Shown: piece after piece, positions 1 through 8,878 of the stretch
How the letters are laid out: every line of letters starts with the position of its first letter
Position numbering within the stretch: the first letter of the stretch is position 1
NCBI RefSeq assembly: GCF_004307995.1
Contig: NZ_SIRE01000035.1
Coordinates: 1 to 64,000, forward strand
Direction of reading: 5' to 3'
From: Paenibacillus thalictri
Lineage (GTDB): Bacteria > Bacillota > Bacilli > Paenibacillales > NBRC-103111
DNA: 64,000 nucleotides
Notes under the pieces: generated by a model
Database searches by the model: none
What the model was told of the DNA's origin: nothing
Seen by the model: only the letters and a program-made list of their open reading frames with translations
Program-made: the position numbers and the translations under genes

Positions 1-1075
1 GCGAGAGCTTCCGACTCAAACAAGCGATGGAACGAATTCCGCAATAACTCATGTTAACTGGCAAGTGACCTCGGCATTTTTCGCAGCAAAACTCAGCATT
101 TTTCATTTGCAAAAAACAATCGTCGCCAGCGGGGGCATGTGGGGGATATTTACATCCAGAGAACAGCGGAAGACCAGAGCATTTCGATTATCCAGATACC
201 TCGTATAATAACTTCATATCACTCAGCGGACGAGCGAAGCGAAGTCCTCCGAGCGATAGCGAGGAGCAGACACATCTATTCCTTGGATTTCCATAGTCCA
301 GAAAGCAGTCCAGGCTTCTATGGGCATGGGCTGCCCACGGATATTCAGGCGGGCTTTCACGTTCAGGCTCGTTCCTGCCTGTGACCTCCTCGCTTCGCTC
401 GGAAGACTCCGCTTCGCTCCGTCCCTTCTCTTCCCTTCTCTTCAGGGTAGAGCCAGATGTTCAGGTGTGACTTCAGCTTCACTTCTGAATATCGTACCCC
501 CTTTTATTTAAAGCGTTAACGTAATAAAGAATACAATGAACGTTCGGGGACTTTCGCACGGTAAAGTGTCCGACAGCATAACGATTCTCACACGATCACA
601 TGGAAAATCCCTGTATTCCCCACATAGGAGCGCATGTCACGTTTTTCTTAAAATCCATCCATAGCTCTCAAGCATTCGACCGTATATCGTTCATCCCGTA
701 CCTATCGCTTGTCGAATCCGGTTGAGGCGCGTGGTTACAGATGATTTAAACCGGGCAAATTCCCAATTCGACCCTCGAACAGGCGAACGATCACGGCAGG
801 ACAGCAGCGCCCACCTACGGCGATTTCTGGGCGTTTTACGCCCAACTCTTCGCCATGTGGTGGATTACGAAGAGGGCTATTACGAATCCGTCCCCCCATC
901 ACGCTTCATTTTGGTTCACGTGAAAGCGTATAACAGCCCTCGGGAAGCGGGATGACAGCCACCCGTCCGCCGAGAGAACTGGCTATGTATTATTAAATTC
1001 AGAAAGTAGTGAAGCGCTGTTGCGCCGCGGCGCATGCATTGAGCTAATTTCATTTTGTGGATGCAGCTCGGCAGG
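1..1075. other. Gene-poor left edge
   Basis: No convincing gene is visible in this stretch. Short open frames exist but have no good ribosome binding site and no recognisable protein sequence. The first 47 bases could be the tail of a coding frame entering from the left (ending at a TAA), possibly a transposition protein, but too little is present to name it. The stretch holds an unusual GC-rich inverted repeat (listed separately). The rest looks like decayed DNA. Confidence 0.4.
228..424. repeat. GC-rich inverted repeat of GAGCGAAGCGAGG-like units
   Basis: Bases 228-266 and 386-424 are imperfect reverse complements of each other over about 39 nt. Each arm contains two copies of a GAGCGAAGCGA-like unit. 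About 119 nt lie between the arms and contain further small self-complementary parts. An RNA from either strand could fold into a long stem. I do not recognise a known RNA family; it could equally be a non-autonomous repeat element. Confidence 0.5.
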
Positions 1076-1111
1076 CAAAAGAAAACCACAACGCGGTTAG
1101 TCGCATTGTGG
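1076..1111 (-). terminator. Rho-independent terminator of the toxin-immunity unit
   Basis: Read on the minus strand, 1111 to 1086 forms a 10-bp stem (CCACAATGCG pairing with CGCGTTGTGG, one mismatch) with a 6-nt loop, followed directly by TTTTCTTTTG. It lies about 40 nt past the stop codon of the putative immunity gene, so it probably ends the RHS toxin transcript. Confidence 0.65.
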
Positions 1112-1152
1112 GTCCTTGTAACGTTATATGAAAGTCCTAATCCCCTGAATCG

Positions 1153-1707
1153 TTATGAAAATTGCTTTAAAAAATCATTTACCCAGTCAATGTTGGAATT
1201 ATACTCTCTTTGATTATGCTCCCAGTACTCAATAAATCTTTGTTTGCAGGTAATACATTGGGGATATAAATTCTTAACCTGCTCTATCAAATCTGTACTA
1301 CCGCCCAAAACTGCATGCCCTTCGTGAGAAATAATTACTCCCCAATTGCCATAAGTCGAATAAATTGCGTTTTCAATTACAATTGGGATATCTGTATAAT
1401 CCTCGAATGTTGATGAAGTCACACCCACCCAGTGACTATGTTCGTAAGACCCACTGGATAATGACTTGGAAAAGCAGTCACCTTCAATTTCGGAAATAAA
1501 GAAATCATCTTCCCCAAAGTGACTGATTGCTTGACGAAGAACATTAAACGGCTCTTCTTGAAGGTAATACCCATCAGTAGGAAACAAAAGTAACTTAGCT
1601 TGGATATTATCAGTAAAGCAATTATCAAAGGGGTCTTTATTCTTGAATACCTTAACAAAATTAAGTTCAAGATTTTTTATGGCTTCAATTTCAGTAATCT
1701 TTTTCAT
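1153..1707 (-). CDS. Putative immunity protein paired with the RHS toxin
   Basis: A 184-residue cytoplasmic protein with no signal peptide and no membrane segment. The longer open frame begins at 1743, but the ATG at 1707 is preceded by TTTTGGAGGATTG, so I chose it. The toxin stop codon (1711-1709) lies between the ribosome binding site and this ATG (TGATATG), which suggests translational coupling. Notable residues are a Cys-x2-Cys pair near the C-terminus (ITCKQR region) and a GNWGVIISHEGHAVLGG stretch. I do not recognise a named family. The immunity role is inferred only from position: it directly follows a polymorphic toxin tail and precedes a terminator, the usual arrangement for a cognate immunity gene. 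A free-standing protein of another function cannot be excluded. Confidence 0.6.
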   Translation of the reverse strand: MKKITEIEAIKNLELNFVKVFKNKDPFDNCFTDNIQAKLLLFPTDGYYLQEEPFNVLRQAISHFGEDDFFISEIEGDCFSKSLSSGSYEHSHWVGVTSSTFEDYTDIPIVIENAIYSTYGNWGVIISHEGHAVLGGSTDLIEQVKNLYPQCITCKQRFIEYWEHNQREYNSNIDWVNDFLKQFS

Positions 1708-1708
1708 A

Positions 1709-4700
1709 TCAATCCTCCAAAAACTTGATTTTCCGAACTCCACTTATTCCGTTCACGTCGATTGTCGAAGGGCCGGATTTAGAAGATGCGCGATAGGTAA
1801 AAGTAACCCCATTTGCATCCTTCCCGACAAAAACTCCCGGTGAAACTTCTTTATAGCCACTGACCTGCTCTTTAAAGAAACCAAAAGCATCATTAGCATT
1901 TCCAGTAATTCTCTTAATATCTTTTTGGTCGGCCTGTCCTAATTTCTTTAAGTCATCCGCACTAAACTTGCCCCAACAATTAGTATTGTGAACCCAAATA
2001 CCAAGGTCACTCACGAAATAAGTATGGAAGCCGTCAACCCTCAAGTTATAAACTGCTGCTTGCCTATGCTCCAATTTAATGCTGTCAACCTTGAGTGTAT
2101 TCCCATCACTCTGAGCAAGCAAGTCACCAACTTTCAAGTCCTTGACGAACGTCCACCCTTTGCCTTGCACATAGAACGGATGGTTAAAGGTTGACTCAAT
2201 GGTTTGGCCGCCCACGTGGATGTTGTAAATCTCATCCGACTCATGGTTGAACGTAGCCGTGACCTCTTTGTATCCTACCTCACCAGTCGCTTCATCCTTA
2301 GAGAGAACCTTATCGCCGACTTGAACGTCTTCGATATTTTTCTCCCCTTCCTCTGTAAGGATTTTCGTCCCAGCAACAAAGCAATTACAATCACTAGTTG
2401 ATACTGTTTCTTTGCCGCTGCTACCTTTCTTTGTTTTTACACTATTACCTAAATATGATGAAATTAATTCTTGAGGCAAATTTCTTGCTAAATACATAAA
2501 TACTACTGTACTACCTACTTCTTTGAGACTTTCATTTTCTTTTGCCGCTTTATGAAAACCAATTGTATCAATTGTAAACCAAGATAAATACCATTCATAA
2601 TCAATTTCGTTGGTATCATTCAATCTCAATATGCCATTCTCATCAGCGTGATTGCTTGAAGAATAACTAAAATCACAACTTTCGTCTCCAGAGACACAGT
2701 GACCCGTAGGGTCAACATTTGTCAACGGATTATTATGCACATACGTATACAAATTCAAACTCAGCGGATTCGTAATATCCCCTTCATACGTATCCTTGTT
2801 GATAAACCTCCCTATACTCGGATCGTAGTACCGAGCTCGTAAGTAATAAAGCCCTGTCTCCGTATCGAACTGCTCACCTGCATACTTGAACGAATTCCTT
2901 ATATTCTCTTGTGGTGTCCCGACGATATTACCCCATTCGTTATATTGATATGAATTCTGGACATTTCCATTAGTATCGACTATTTGTACTACATCACCAT
3001 GACCATTATACAAATAATAATAATTTGTATTACTTACCTTGTCATTTTTTACAAGAAGTTGATCAGGACCCCATATATATTCAGCCTTCACTACATTATT
3101 TGCATCAGACTCAGCAATGACTTTTCCCGAAGAATTATAAGAATAATAAAAGGTTTCTGTCGGTGAAAACTTCCTTGATCTTAGATCATCAGGGGTGTAC
3201 TCGAAATTTACCATCTTTCCATTTTCCGTAGATGAAGCTAATTGGTTCCATGTATTATACGTATAGCTTGCATCGTTGAAGTTTAACTGAACTGAACTTA
3301 CCTGCAATGAAGTACGATTACCGCGCATATCATAAGTATAATAATCCTTTGAACCATCGGGACGGTGTACTTCAACTAATCTGTCTAATTTATCATATGC
3401 ATAACTAGTGGTACCGGACGCATCCGTCACAGTCTGAATGTTTCCATTATTATCGTATGTGTAACTATACTGTGAAATCTGCTGCGTATCCTTTGTATTG
3501 GTTATCTTTTTTAAGCGGTTAATTTTGTCATATTCATAAGTCGTCTTAAGATAACTATAGTCATTTAATCTTGGATAAGTAACGGATCTCAGCATACCAT
3601 TTCCGTAATAGTCATATTCTGCATATTGCGAATCATCAGTTACGTTACTGTTTGAGTTACCATTTGTTTGTACCTTGGTTATGCGCATCTTGTCATAATA
3701 ATACTTGGTATAAAAATTATCTGGATGTTTTACTTGAGTTAACATATTGGTTAAATTATATTCATAATTAACCGTATTAAATACACCTACAACATGATTT
3801 TGTGTTGTGACAGATGCTACCTGACCATTTGAGTCATACGTATACCCAATGGAATTATCCAATACGTTATCAACATATTCTTCTACTTTTGTCGGACCAA
3901 ATGTCTCGATTCCATAGTAGATTTTTTTCATTCGTTCAGCCGCAGTTTGTGTTTTCATCCGATTGAGTTGATCAAACTCATTTGTAAACCAGACCTGTTT
4001 TAAGTCCCTCGAACGGCTAACTTGTCCCAGCTCATTGGGAACGAATTGCTCAACTTGCCCTGCTGGATCTATTTTTGCAATTAGGCGGCCGAGCTCGTCA
4101 TATTGCTTACTTGTTATCCATGTCTGCACTCCATCCTTCTGTTGAGTATTTTTCAAATTACCTAATCGGGTGTAATCATACGACGTTACTTGGGAAAGTG
4201 CGTCGATAACCCGAACAAGCCGATCGAGTTTGTCATAATTATAGGTTGTAACGTCGTTGTTGGGATTCGTATACGTTAATAAATTACCGGCAATATCATA
4301 ATCGTAGGCCTCTGTAATTATTTCCGCTTGAGATGGCCAACTTGGATAAGCCGTACGGCTTATTGCCCGTCCCCATTGATCTTTTAACACAACGAGTACA
4401 TTTTCACGATAAGAAAGATTGTTTGGATCTGTTCGATAGGTTGCCACGCTCGCCTGTGGAATCATATAACTGGTAACCTTACGTTGAACAAAATCCATAT
4501 CCGTTACGTATAAATTACCAAAAGCATCCGTTATTTGTGGTACACCCCAAGCATTATACGTAACCTTCTTTTCAACACTTATTACGTCATTATTACTAGA
4601 CGGTTGCCCCATATAACTAGGGCGCCCTACTCCATCATAGTGATATTGCGCTTCATTTTTCCATATATTGTTCTGATAGTCATACAGTTGTTGCAACAAT

Positions 4701-7576
4701 AGATTTCCGAAACCATCATAAAATCCGATCCGATAGTTATATGTACCTTGCGCACCCGTTGTTAAATTAGTAATGGTTGTAGAACTTGAGACTTTCGTTG
4801 TTAGTTTGTTTTGATTTGTTAAATCAAAAGTGGTAGATGTTTGATACTGAGCATACTCCGTTGTTTGCACTGTTGAGTATGTGTTCCCATCAGAACCTAT
4901 GAAACTCGGAAGAGTAGCCGTTCGCTCTCTCCCCAAATTATCATAAGTATAAGTGGTTGTTTGTCCCTTTGCATCCGTGACACTTAATACTTGTCCAGTG
5001 AGGTAATCATACGTTTTAGTCGTCGTGGCTTCCGTAACAATCCCATTTTCATTCGTGTAATAATTCTTCACTTTTGTTGGATACGCACGGTGGTATAGCG
5101 GACCATAAACAGTTTGTGTTCGCGCTGTTTTTCCTGTTTCAAGCGATATAATTGTCTCGGTAATGTCGCCCTCATCGCTACTGGTATAGTTATAGGTTGT
5201 GACTTCCCCATTTGAATTAGTAGATGATTGGATTCTTCCGTATCCATCGTAACTTACACTTTCGGTCAATGTCACTGTTGGTGATTGTTTCCATTGTTTC
5301 TGCCTAATCAATTTGAACGTCGGATCATACTCAAATGTCGTCGTATAATTTTGTCTTGTCGTTGAATTATTGAGTTGTGAGCTAGTCAATGGTTTAGTAC
5401 TACTTAAAAGAAACAATCTATAATCATACGTTTTATCGACGTAAAGCGTTTCCGCGGCCGTACCATCCGCCGCTGTCTTTGTAATTTCAGTATGCGTAGG
5501 CAACCATATGCCCTCTTTAGAAGCAAAGGTTAAGTTCCGTTCTAGCGTAACTTCGCCATTTTTTGCTATAGTTTTAACCTCTGTCGGCTGAGTCTGTTGA
5601 TTGTAAGTATGAGTAGTCTTCAGCCCCCTTGTCATATCAGTGACTTCCGAAGAGTAAGTATATGCCGATGGTGCATCATAAAGACTGTTATACTTTGGGC
5701 TAGCTGTAAAATCGCCGATGTAGTTATAGTTGTAATAATCTTGCAACGATTCATCTCCAAATACTTCAAATTCACCCAATGCATACCACGACGGACTGTA
5801 ACCTACATCCCATCTTTTAGAATGAATAGCAACTCCATTCATCTTAATGTACCGTGCATTTACGTCCGTAAATATAGCATCTATGTAAGAATTCACATCA
5901 TTGGTTACACGTTTGATTGTCGTCCAATTTACAGCATCATTGGAATATTGCAAGTCGTATGTTGGCGCGAATGGCCCTACCCACGTTAGTCTAACTGATT
6001 TTACAGATTTTACAGCTCCTAGATCTACATAAATCGACGCTGCTGCAACACCAGGCACGCTTGCCCAATTAGTAATTGGAATTCCATCAACTGCATACCC
6101 AGGCCCCCAATAGCCTCCATCTTCATCTTGATATACTGATGATGCAAAAACCGGTTTGTTTAAAGCTAGATTATAATTATTACTATTATTTAGAGCCTCT
6201 CCTGCTTTAGCATGTTTATCGAATCTTTCTTTCACTCGGTAGGCGTCGGTTTTTCCACTGCCTCCAAGATTTCTAGTGATGAAATCATATGAATAAAATG
6301 TCCCTGAATGAGGATAGATAATGGATGTAATTAATTTAGCTGGAATCACACATATGTTACCGTTTTTTGTAAAACTAAAAGTATTCATACTCGTACTATA
6401 ATTATAAAAGACTGTAGTAGAGTCCATTGTCCCTTCAGCCTGAGTTACTGAATATAAATACGGCTCATATCTACCATCTACAGAGTCTCTCCACTTTGTG
6501 TACTTAATTGTAAACGATCTAGTATTACTCGGTTCCGTTACATTGACAAAAATATTCTCTCCATTAAAAGAACTCGAGTTAATTGTGTTATCATATGTAA
6601 ACGTTATGGTCCTGCCTACGGAGTCAACAACTTGCTGGATGAAAGGGTACGTGACGCCGTTGATAGTTCTATTTGTGTATGAAAACTTGATTTCATTATT
6701 GAGCAGGTCCTTAATGCCCAATACTCGACCATCTTCCGCAAAAAACGTTTTTCGCTTACTATTCTTAATGAATACATACTTTGATGTATTTTGTCCGTTG
6801 GAATATGAGGTATCCTCTCTAAATTCAACATCATCGGGTTGATGTCCATTTACGCTATAGGAGTTTGAATTAGGGTAATAATTCATGCCATACACAGCAC
6901 CCCCTTCTTCGTGCAAAAAGTAATTTTTCGCTCCTGACAATTCATCATCATACATTTCAACGGAGGGAAGAGCAAAAGACCATCCTGCACCAAGATCGTA
7001 TCTAGATCTATCATACGTCGTGGGATTAATGATATTTGTGATATTCTTACAATAAAAATTACCACCAAGACCTATGGAGCTATAAGCCATTAAAGGGAAC
7101 ATATTCCTAAACTGCTGCGTTTGTTGAAATGCATCTGCAGCGGCAAAAGTTTGAAATGATCCGTAATTCCCCCCACTGCCATTTGTATTTGTTACAGTGA
7201 TAGTGTAAGTCCATACCTTATAAGGGCAACCCCAGAGATCATCTACATACTTGATTTTCTTCTGGCCATATTCCGATGCGGAAGAACGATATGAACGCGT
7301 CAATGTAAAATCAAGACCATTTTTTCCGGGGAGTGACAGATCGGTTATTTTTAAGTTTAGTGAACCGCTCTGAGGATCAATGGACTCCGCTAAATTTTGC
7401 TGATCCTTGTATTGGGGTTTGTTTGTCTCATTAACGGCTGACGGACCGACAAGCCCGTTTAATACACCTTGTAGATCGTTAACATTGACTTCAGCATATG
7501 CTGATTGTGAAGAAATCATAAATATGAATACAAATAATAACCATGTTTTAACAATTGTCCACCATCGTACACTCAT
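1709..7576 (-). CDS. Secreted RHS/YD-repeat polymorphic toxin with discoidin and HINT domains
   Basis: A 1955-residue protein. Residues 1-28 form a signal peptide (hydrophobic LLFVFIFMI, cleavage after SAYA). A discoidin/F5-8C-like carbohydrate-binding domain lies near residues 465-610 (NLALNKPVFASS start, LYNSDAVNW-like core). YD repeats fill about 700-1560. The RHS core signature YYLRARYYDPSIGRFINKD is near 1580. A HINT autoprotease domain spans about 1730-1865, from CNCFVAGTKI to IWVHN. The last 90 residues are the variable toxin tail, ending GVRKIKFLED. In WapA/RHS systems the YD repeats form a shell around the toxin and HINT-type cleavage releases it. The tail activity is unknown to me. 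The start overlaps the upstream gene by 4 nt (ATGA), and a putative immunity gene follows directly. The target is probably a competing bacterium (inference). Confidence 0.9.
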   Translation of the reverse strand: MSVRWWTIVKTWLLFVFIFMISSQSAYAEVNVNDLQGVLNGLVGPSAVNETNKPQYKDQQNLAESIDPQSGSLNLKITDLSLPGKNGLDFTLTRSYRSSASEYGQKKIKYVDDLWGCPYKVWTYTITVTNTNGSGGNYGSFQTFAAADAFQQTQQFRNMFPLMAYSSIGLGGNFYCKNITNIINPTTYDRSRYDLGAGWSFALPSVEMYDDELSGAKNYFLHEEGGAVYGMNYYPNSNSYSVNGHQPDDVEFREDTSYSNGQNTSKYVFIKNSKRKTFFAEDGRVLGIKDLLNNEIKFSYTNRTINGVTYPFIQQVVDSVGRTITFTYDNTINSSSFNGENIFVNVTEPSNTRSFTIKYTKWRDSVDGRYEPYLYSVTQAEGTMDSTTVFYNYSTSMNTFSFTKNGNICVIPAKLITSIIYPHSGTFYSYDFITRNLGGSGKTDAYRVKERFDKHAKAGEALNNSNNYNLALNKPVFASSVYQDEDGGYWGPGYAVDGIPITNWASVPGVAAASIYVDLGAVKSVKSVRLTWVGPFAPTYDLQYSNDAVNWTTIKRVTNDVNSYIDAIFTDVNARYIKMNGVAIHSKRWDVGYSPSWYALGEFEVFGDESLQDYYNYNYIGDFTASPKYNSLYDAPSAYTYSSEVTDMTRGLKTTHTYNQQTQPTEVKTIAKNGEVTLERNLTFASKEGIWLPTHTEITKTAADGTAAETLYVDKTYDYRLFLLSSTKPLTSSQLNNSTTRQNYTTTFEYDPTFKLIRQKQWKQSPTVTLTESVSYDGYGRIQSSTNSNGEVTTYNYTSSDEGDITETIISLETGKTARTQTVYGPLYHRAYPTKVKNYYTNENGIVTEATTTKTYDYLTGQVLSVTDAKGQTTTYTYDNLGRERTATLPSFIGSDGNTYSTVQTTEYAQYQTSTTFDLTNQNKLTTKVSSSTTITNLTTGAQGTYNYRIGFYDGFGNLLLQQLYDYQNNIWKNEAQYHYDGVGRPSYMGQPSSNNDVISVEKKVTYNAWGVPQITDAFGNLYVTDMDFVQRKVTSYMIPQASVATYRTDPNNLSYRENVLVVLKDQWGRAISRTAYPSWPSQAEIITEAYDYDIAGNLLTYTNPNNDVTTYNYDKLDRLVRVIDALSQVTSYDYTRLGNLKNTQQKDGVQTWITSKQYDELGRLIAKIDPAGQVEQFVPNELGQVSRSRDLKQVWFTNEFDQLNRMKTQTAAERMKKIYYGIETFGPTKVEEYVDNVLDNSIGYTYDSNGQVASVTTQNHVVGVFNTVNYEYNLTNMLTQVKHPDNFYTKYYYDKMRITKVQTNGNSNSNVTDDSQYAEYDYYGNGMLRSVTYPRLNDYSYLKTTYEYDKINRLKKITNTKDTQQISQYSYTYDNNGNIQTVTDASGTTSYAYDKLDRLVEVHRPDGSKDYYTYDMRGNRTSLQVSSVQLNFNDASYTYNTWNQLASSTENGKMVNFEYTPDDLRSRKFSPTETFYYSYNSSGKVIAESDANNVVKAEYIWGPDQLLVKNDKVSNTNYYYLYNGHGDVVQIVDTNGNVQNSYQYNEWGNIVGTPQENIRNSFKYAGEQFDTETGLYYLRARYYDPSIGRFINKDTYEGDITNPLSLNLYTYVHNNPLTNVDPTGHCVSGDESCDFSYSSSNHADENGILRLNDTNEIDYEWYLSWFTIDTIGFHKAAKENESLKEVGSTVVFMYLARNLPQELISSYLGNSVKTKKGSSGKETVSTSDCNCFVAGTKILTEEGEKNIEDVQVGDKVLSKDEATGEVGYKEVTATFNHESDEIYNIHVGGQTIESTFNHPFYVQGKGWTFVKDLKVGDLLAQSDGNTLKVDSIKLEHRQAAVYNLRVDGFHTYFVSDLGIWVHNTNCWGKFSADDLKKLGQADQKDIKRITGNANDAFGFFKEQVSGYKEVSPGVFVGKDANGVTFTYRASSKSGPSTIDVNGISGVRKIKFLED

Positions 7577-8427
7577 GGTTTCACCTCTTTGTTCTTAAGT
7601 CTTTTTTCATTGGTTCTGATATTTTTTATCAACTCTTTAAGCTCCACATTGTTATCCTTTGAAACTTTCTCCAACTTGTCTAGATCTTCTTCAGAGAACC
7701 CTTGAATCTCAGCTTCTGAAAGTTTATGCTTGTTCATGAATTGCTGAGGTTTAGAGTGATTTTCATATATTTTATTCTCTTGAATATACTTTCCAATAAT
7801 TTGAGCTCCATCTTTTTTATACTGTTGAATTATCTGCTCTACGGGAGGAGCAATCCTTTTTTCCAATAAGCTAAGCAATGCAATTTGATCTTGTAATGGA
7901 ACATCGGCTTCGTCCAATTGTTTGATCTCGTGAGCATGCTTATTTTTATATTTTTGTATAGTTTCAGATAACTTTTCTTTTTGAATGTTTTCATCAACTT
8001 GCTTCCAGTCCAATCCTTTTTCTCTCTTATCTTTTAGTATTTTCTTTGGATCAATATCCCAATCATTTGCCAATGCATCAGCTCTTATAAGATCATCAAT
8101 AGAGTAGCCTTGTTTAAATAACTCTTGAATATCATTACTTTTAAAGTTATATTTATCTGCTTCCGTTTGTCCTATTCTTTGCCTAAGGAAACTTTCATTT
8201 TTTGCAGGAGGATCCGATGAAATCTGGGTTGAAATAGCCTCTTCTGTTGGTGATGCCACGGAAGAAACATGTGATACAATACTTGAATCACTTGCAGGTT
8301 TTCCACCAAATGTTTTTTGGACTTTTTGAGCCATTTCACTTGCGAATCCTGTCGTGATTGGAGAAAATGCAGATATAACTAACCCTGAACATAGTGCAAT
8401 AATAATTGCCTTTTTGTACTTCTTCAT
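7573..8427 (-). CDS. Secreted, charged, coiled-coil-rich protein of unknown function
   Basis: A 284-residue protein starting at an ATG preceded by GGGAGGATTAAAA. Residues 1-29 form a signal peptide (MKKYKKAIIIALCSGLVISAF, cleavage after GFAS). The rest is highly charged, rich in Lys, Glu and Gln, and probably mostly helical. It contains repeated short helix-turn units (TEADKYNFKSNDIQELFKQG, LDWKQVDENIQ, KLSEAEIQGFSEEDLDKLEK). I recognise no enzyme motif. Its stop overlaps the start of the RHS toxin gene (ATGA), so the two are translated as one unit. This suggests an accessory role in export, wall passage or folding of the toxin, but that is inference. Confidence 0.75.
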   Translation of the reverse strand: MKKYKKAIIIALCSGLVISAFSPITTGFASEMAQKVQKTFGGKPASDSSIVSHVSSVASPTEEAISTQISSDPPAKNESFLRQRIGQTEADKYNFKSNDIQELFKQGYSIDDLIRADALANDWDIDPKKILKDKREKGLDWKQVDENIQKEKLSETIQKYKNKHAHEIKQLDEADVPLQDQIALLSLLEKRIAPPVEQIIQQYKKDGAQIIGKYIQENKIYENHSKPQQFMNKHKLSEAEIQGFSEEDLDKLEKVSKDNNVELKELIKNIRTNEKRLKNKEVKP

Positions 8428-8878
8428 TTTTAATCCTCCCTATTTAGTTAATAACCTTTCGGCATTCGCTGAGGCAGATGGAACAATAGTCACTTTAATC
8501 TGTCTTTATTGCCCATGCCAATTACCAACATGCGGCCCACAAACTACTGTGCAAGTATTACACAAACAATTAGGGTTTTATGCAATGAGAAAAACTCTTT
8601 ATTTTAACATTCGAACGGGTTTCGATAGAGCTGGATACTTATAAAAAGTTAGAAAGCGCATTGTAGATCATTGTGGCGATGATCGTGTTCATCCATGTCA
8701 ATTCACAATACCGTTACAGACCCTGCCGACTCTAATTTTGCTGTTTGCCACTCACTGTTTGAATAGTTATTACCGAATGTAGTTCTCTAGGATGTGGAAT
8801 TTGATAGGCATCAATCTTGTAACATCTTTAATTCTATTCTTTCTAATAGGGCTAGGAATCAGCAGAACCTGAAATTAA
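8428..8878. other. Intergenic region upstream of the RHS unit
   Basis: No supported gene lies here. It should hold the promoter of the minus-strand unit starting at 8427 and the end of the subtilase transcript. No clear terminator hairpin is visible. A plus-strand open frame (8354-8644) overlaps the signal-peptide region of the neighbouring gene and has no ribosome binding site, so I do not call it. Confidence 0.4.

Noticed and set aside
139..955. Three short open frames at the left edge (139-384, 320-511, 722-955)
   Set aside because: No ribosome binding sites, odd composition over an inverted repeat, no recognisable protein sequence.
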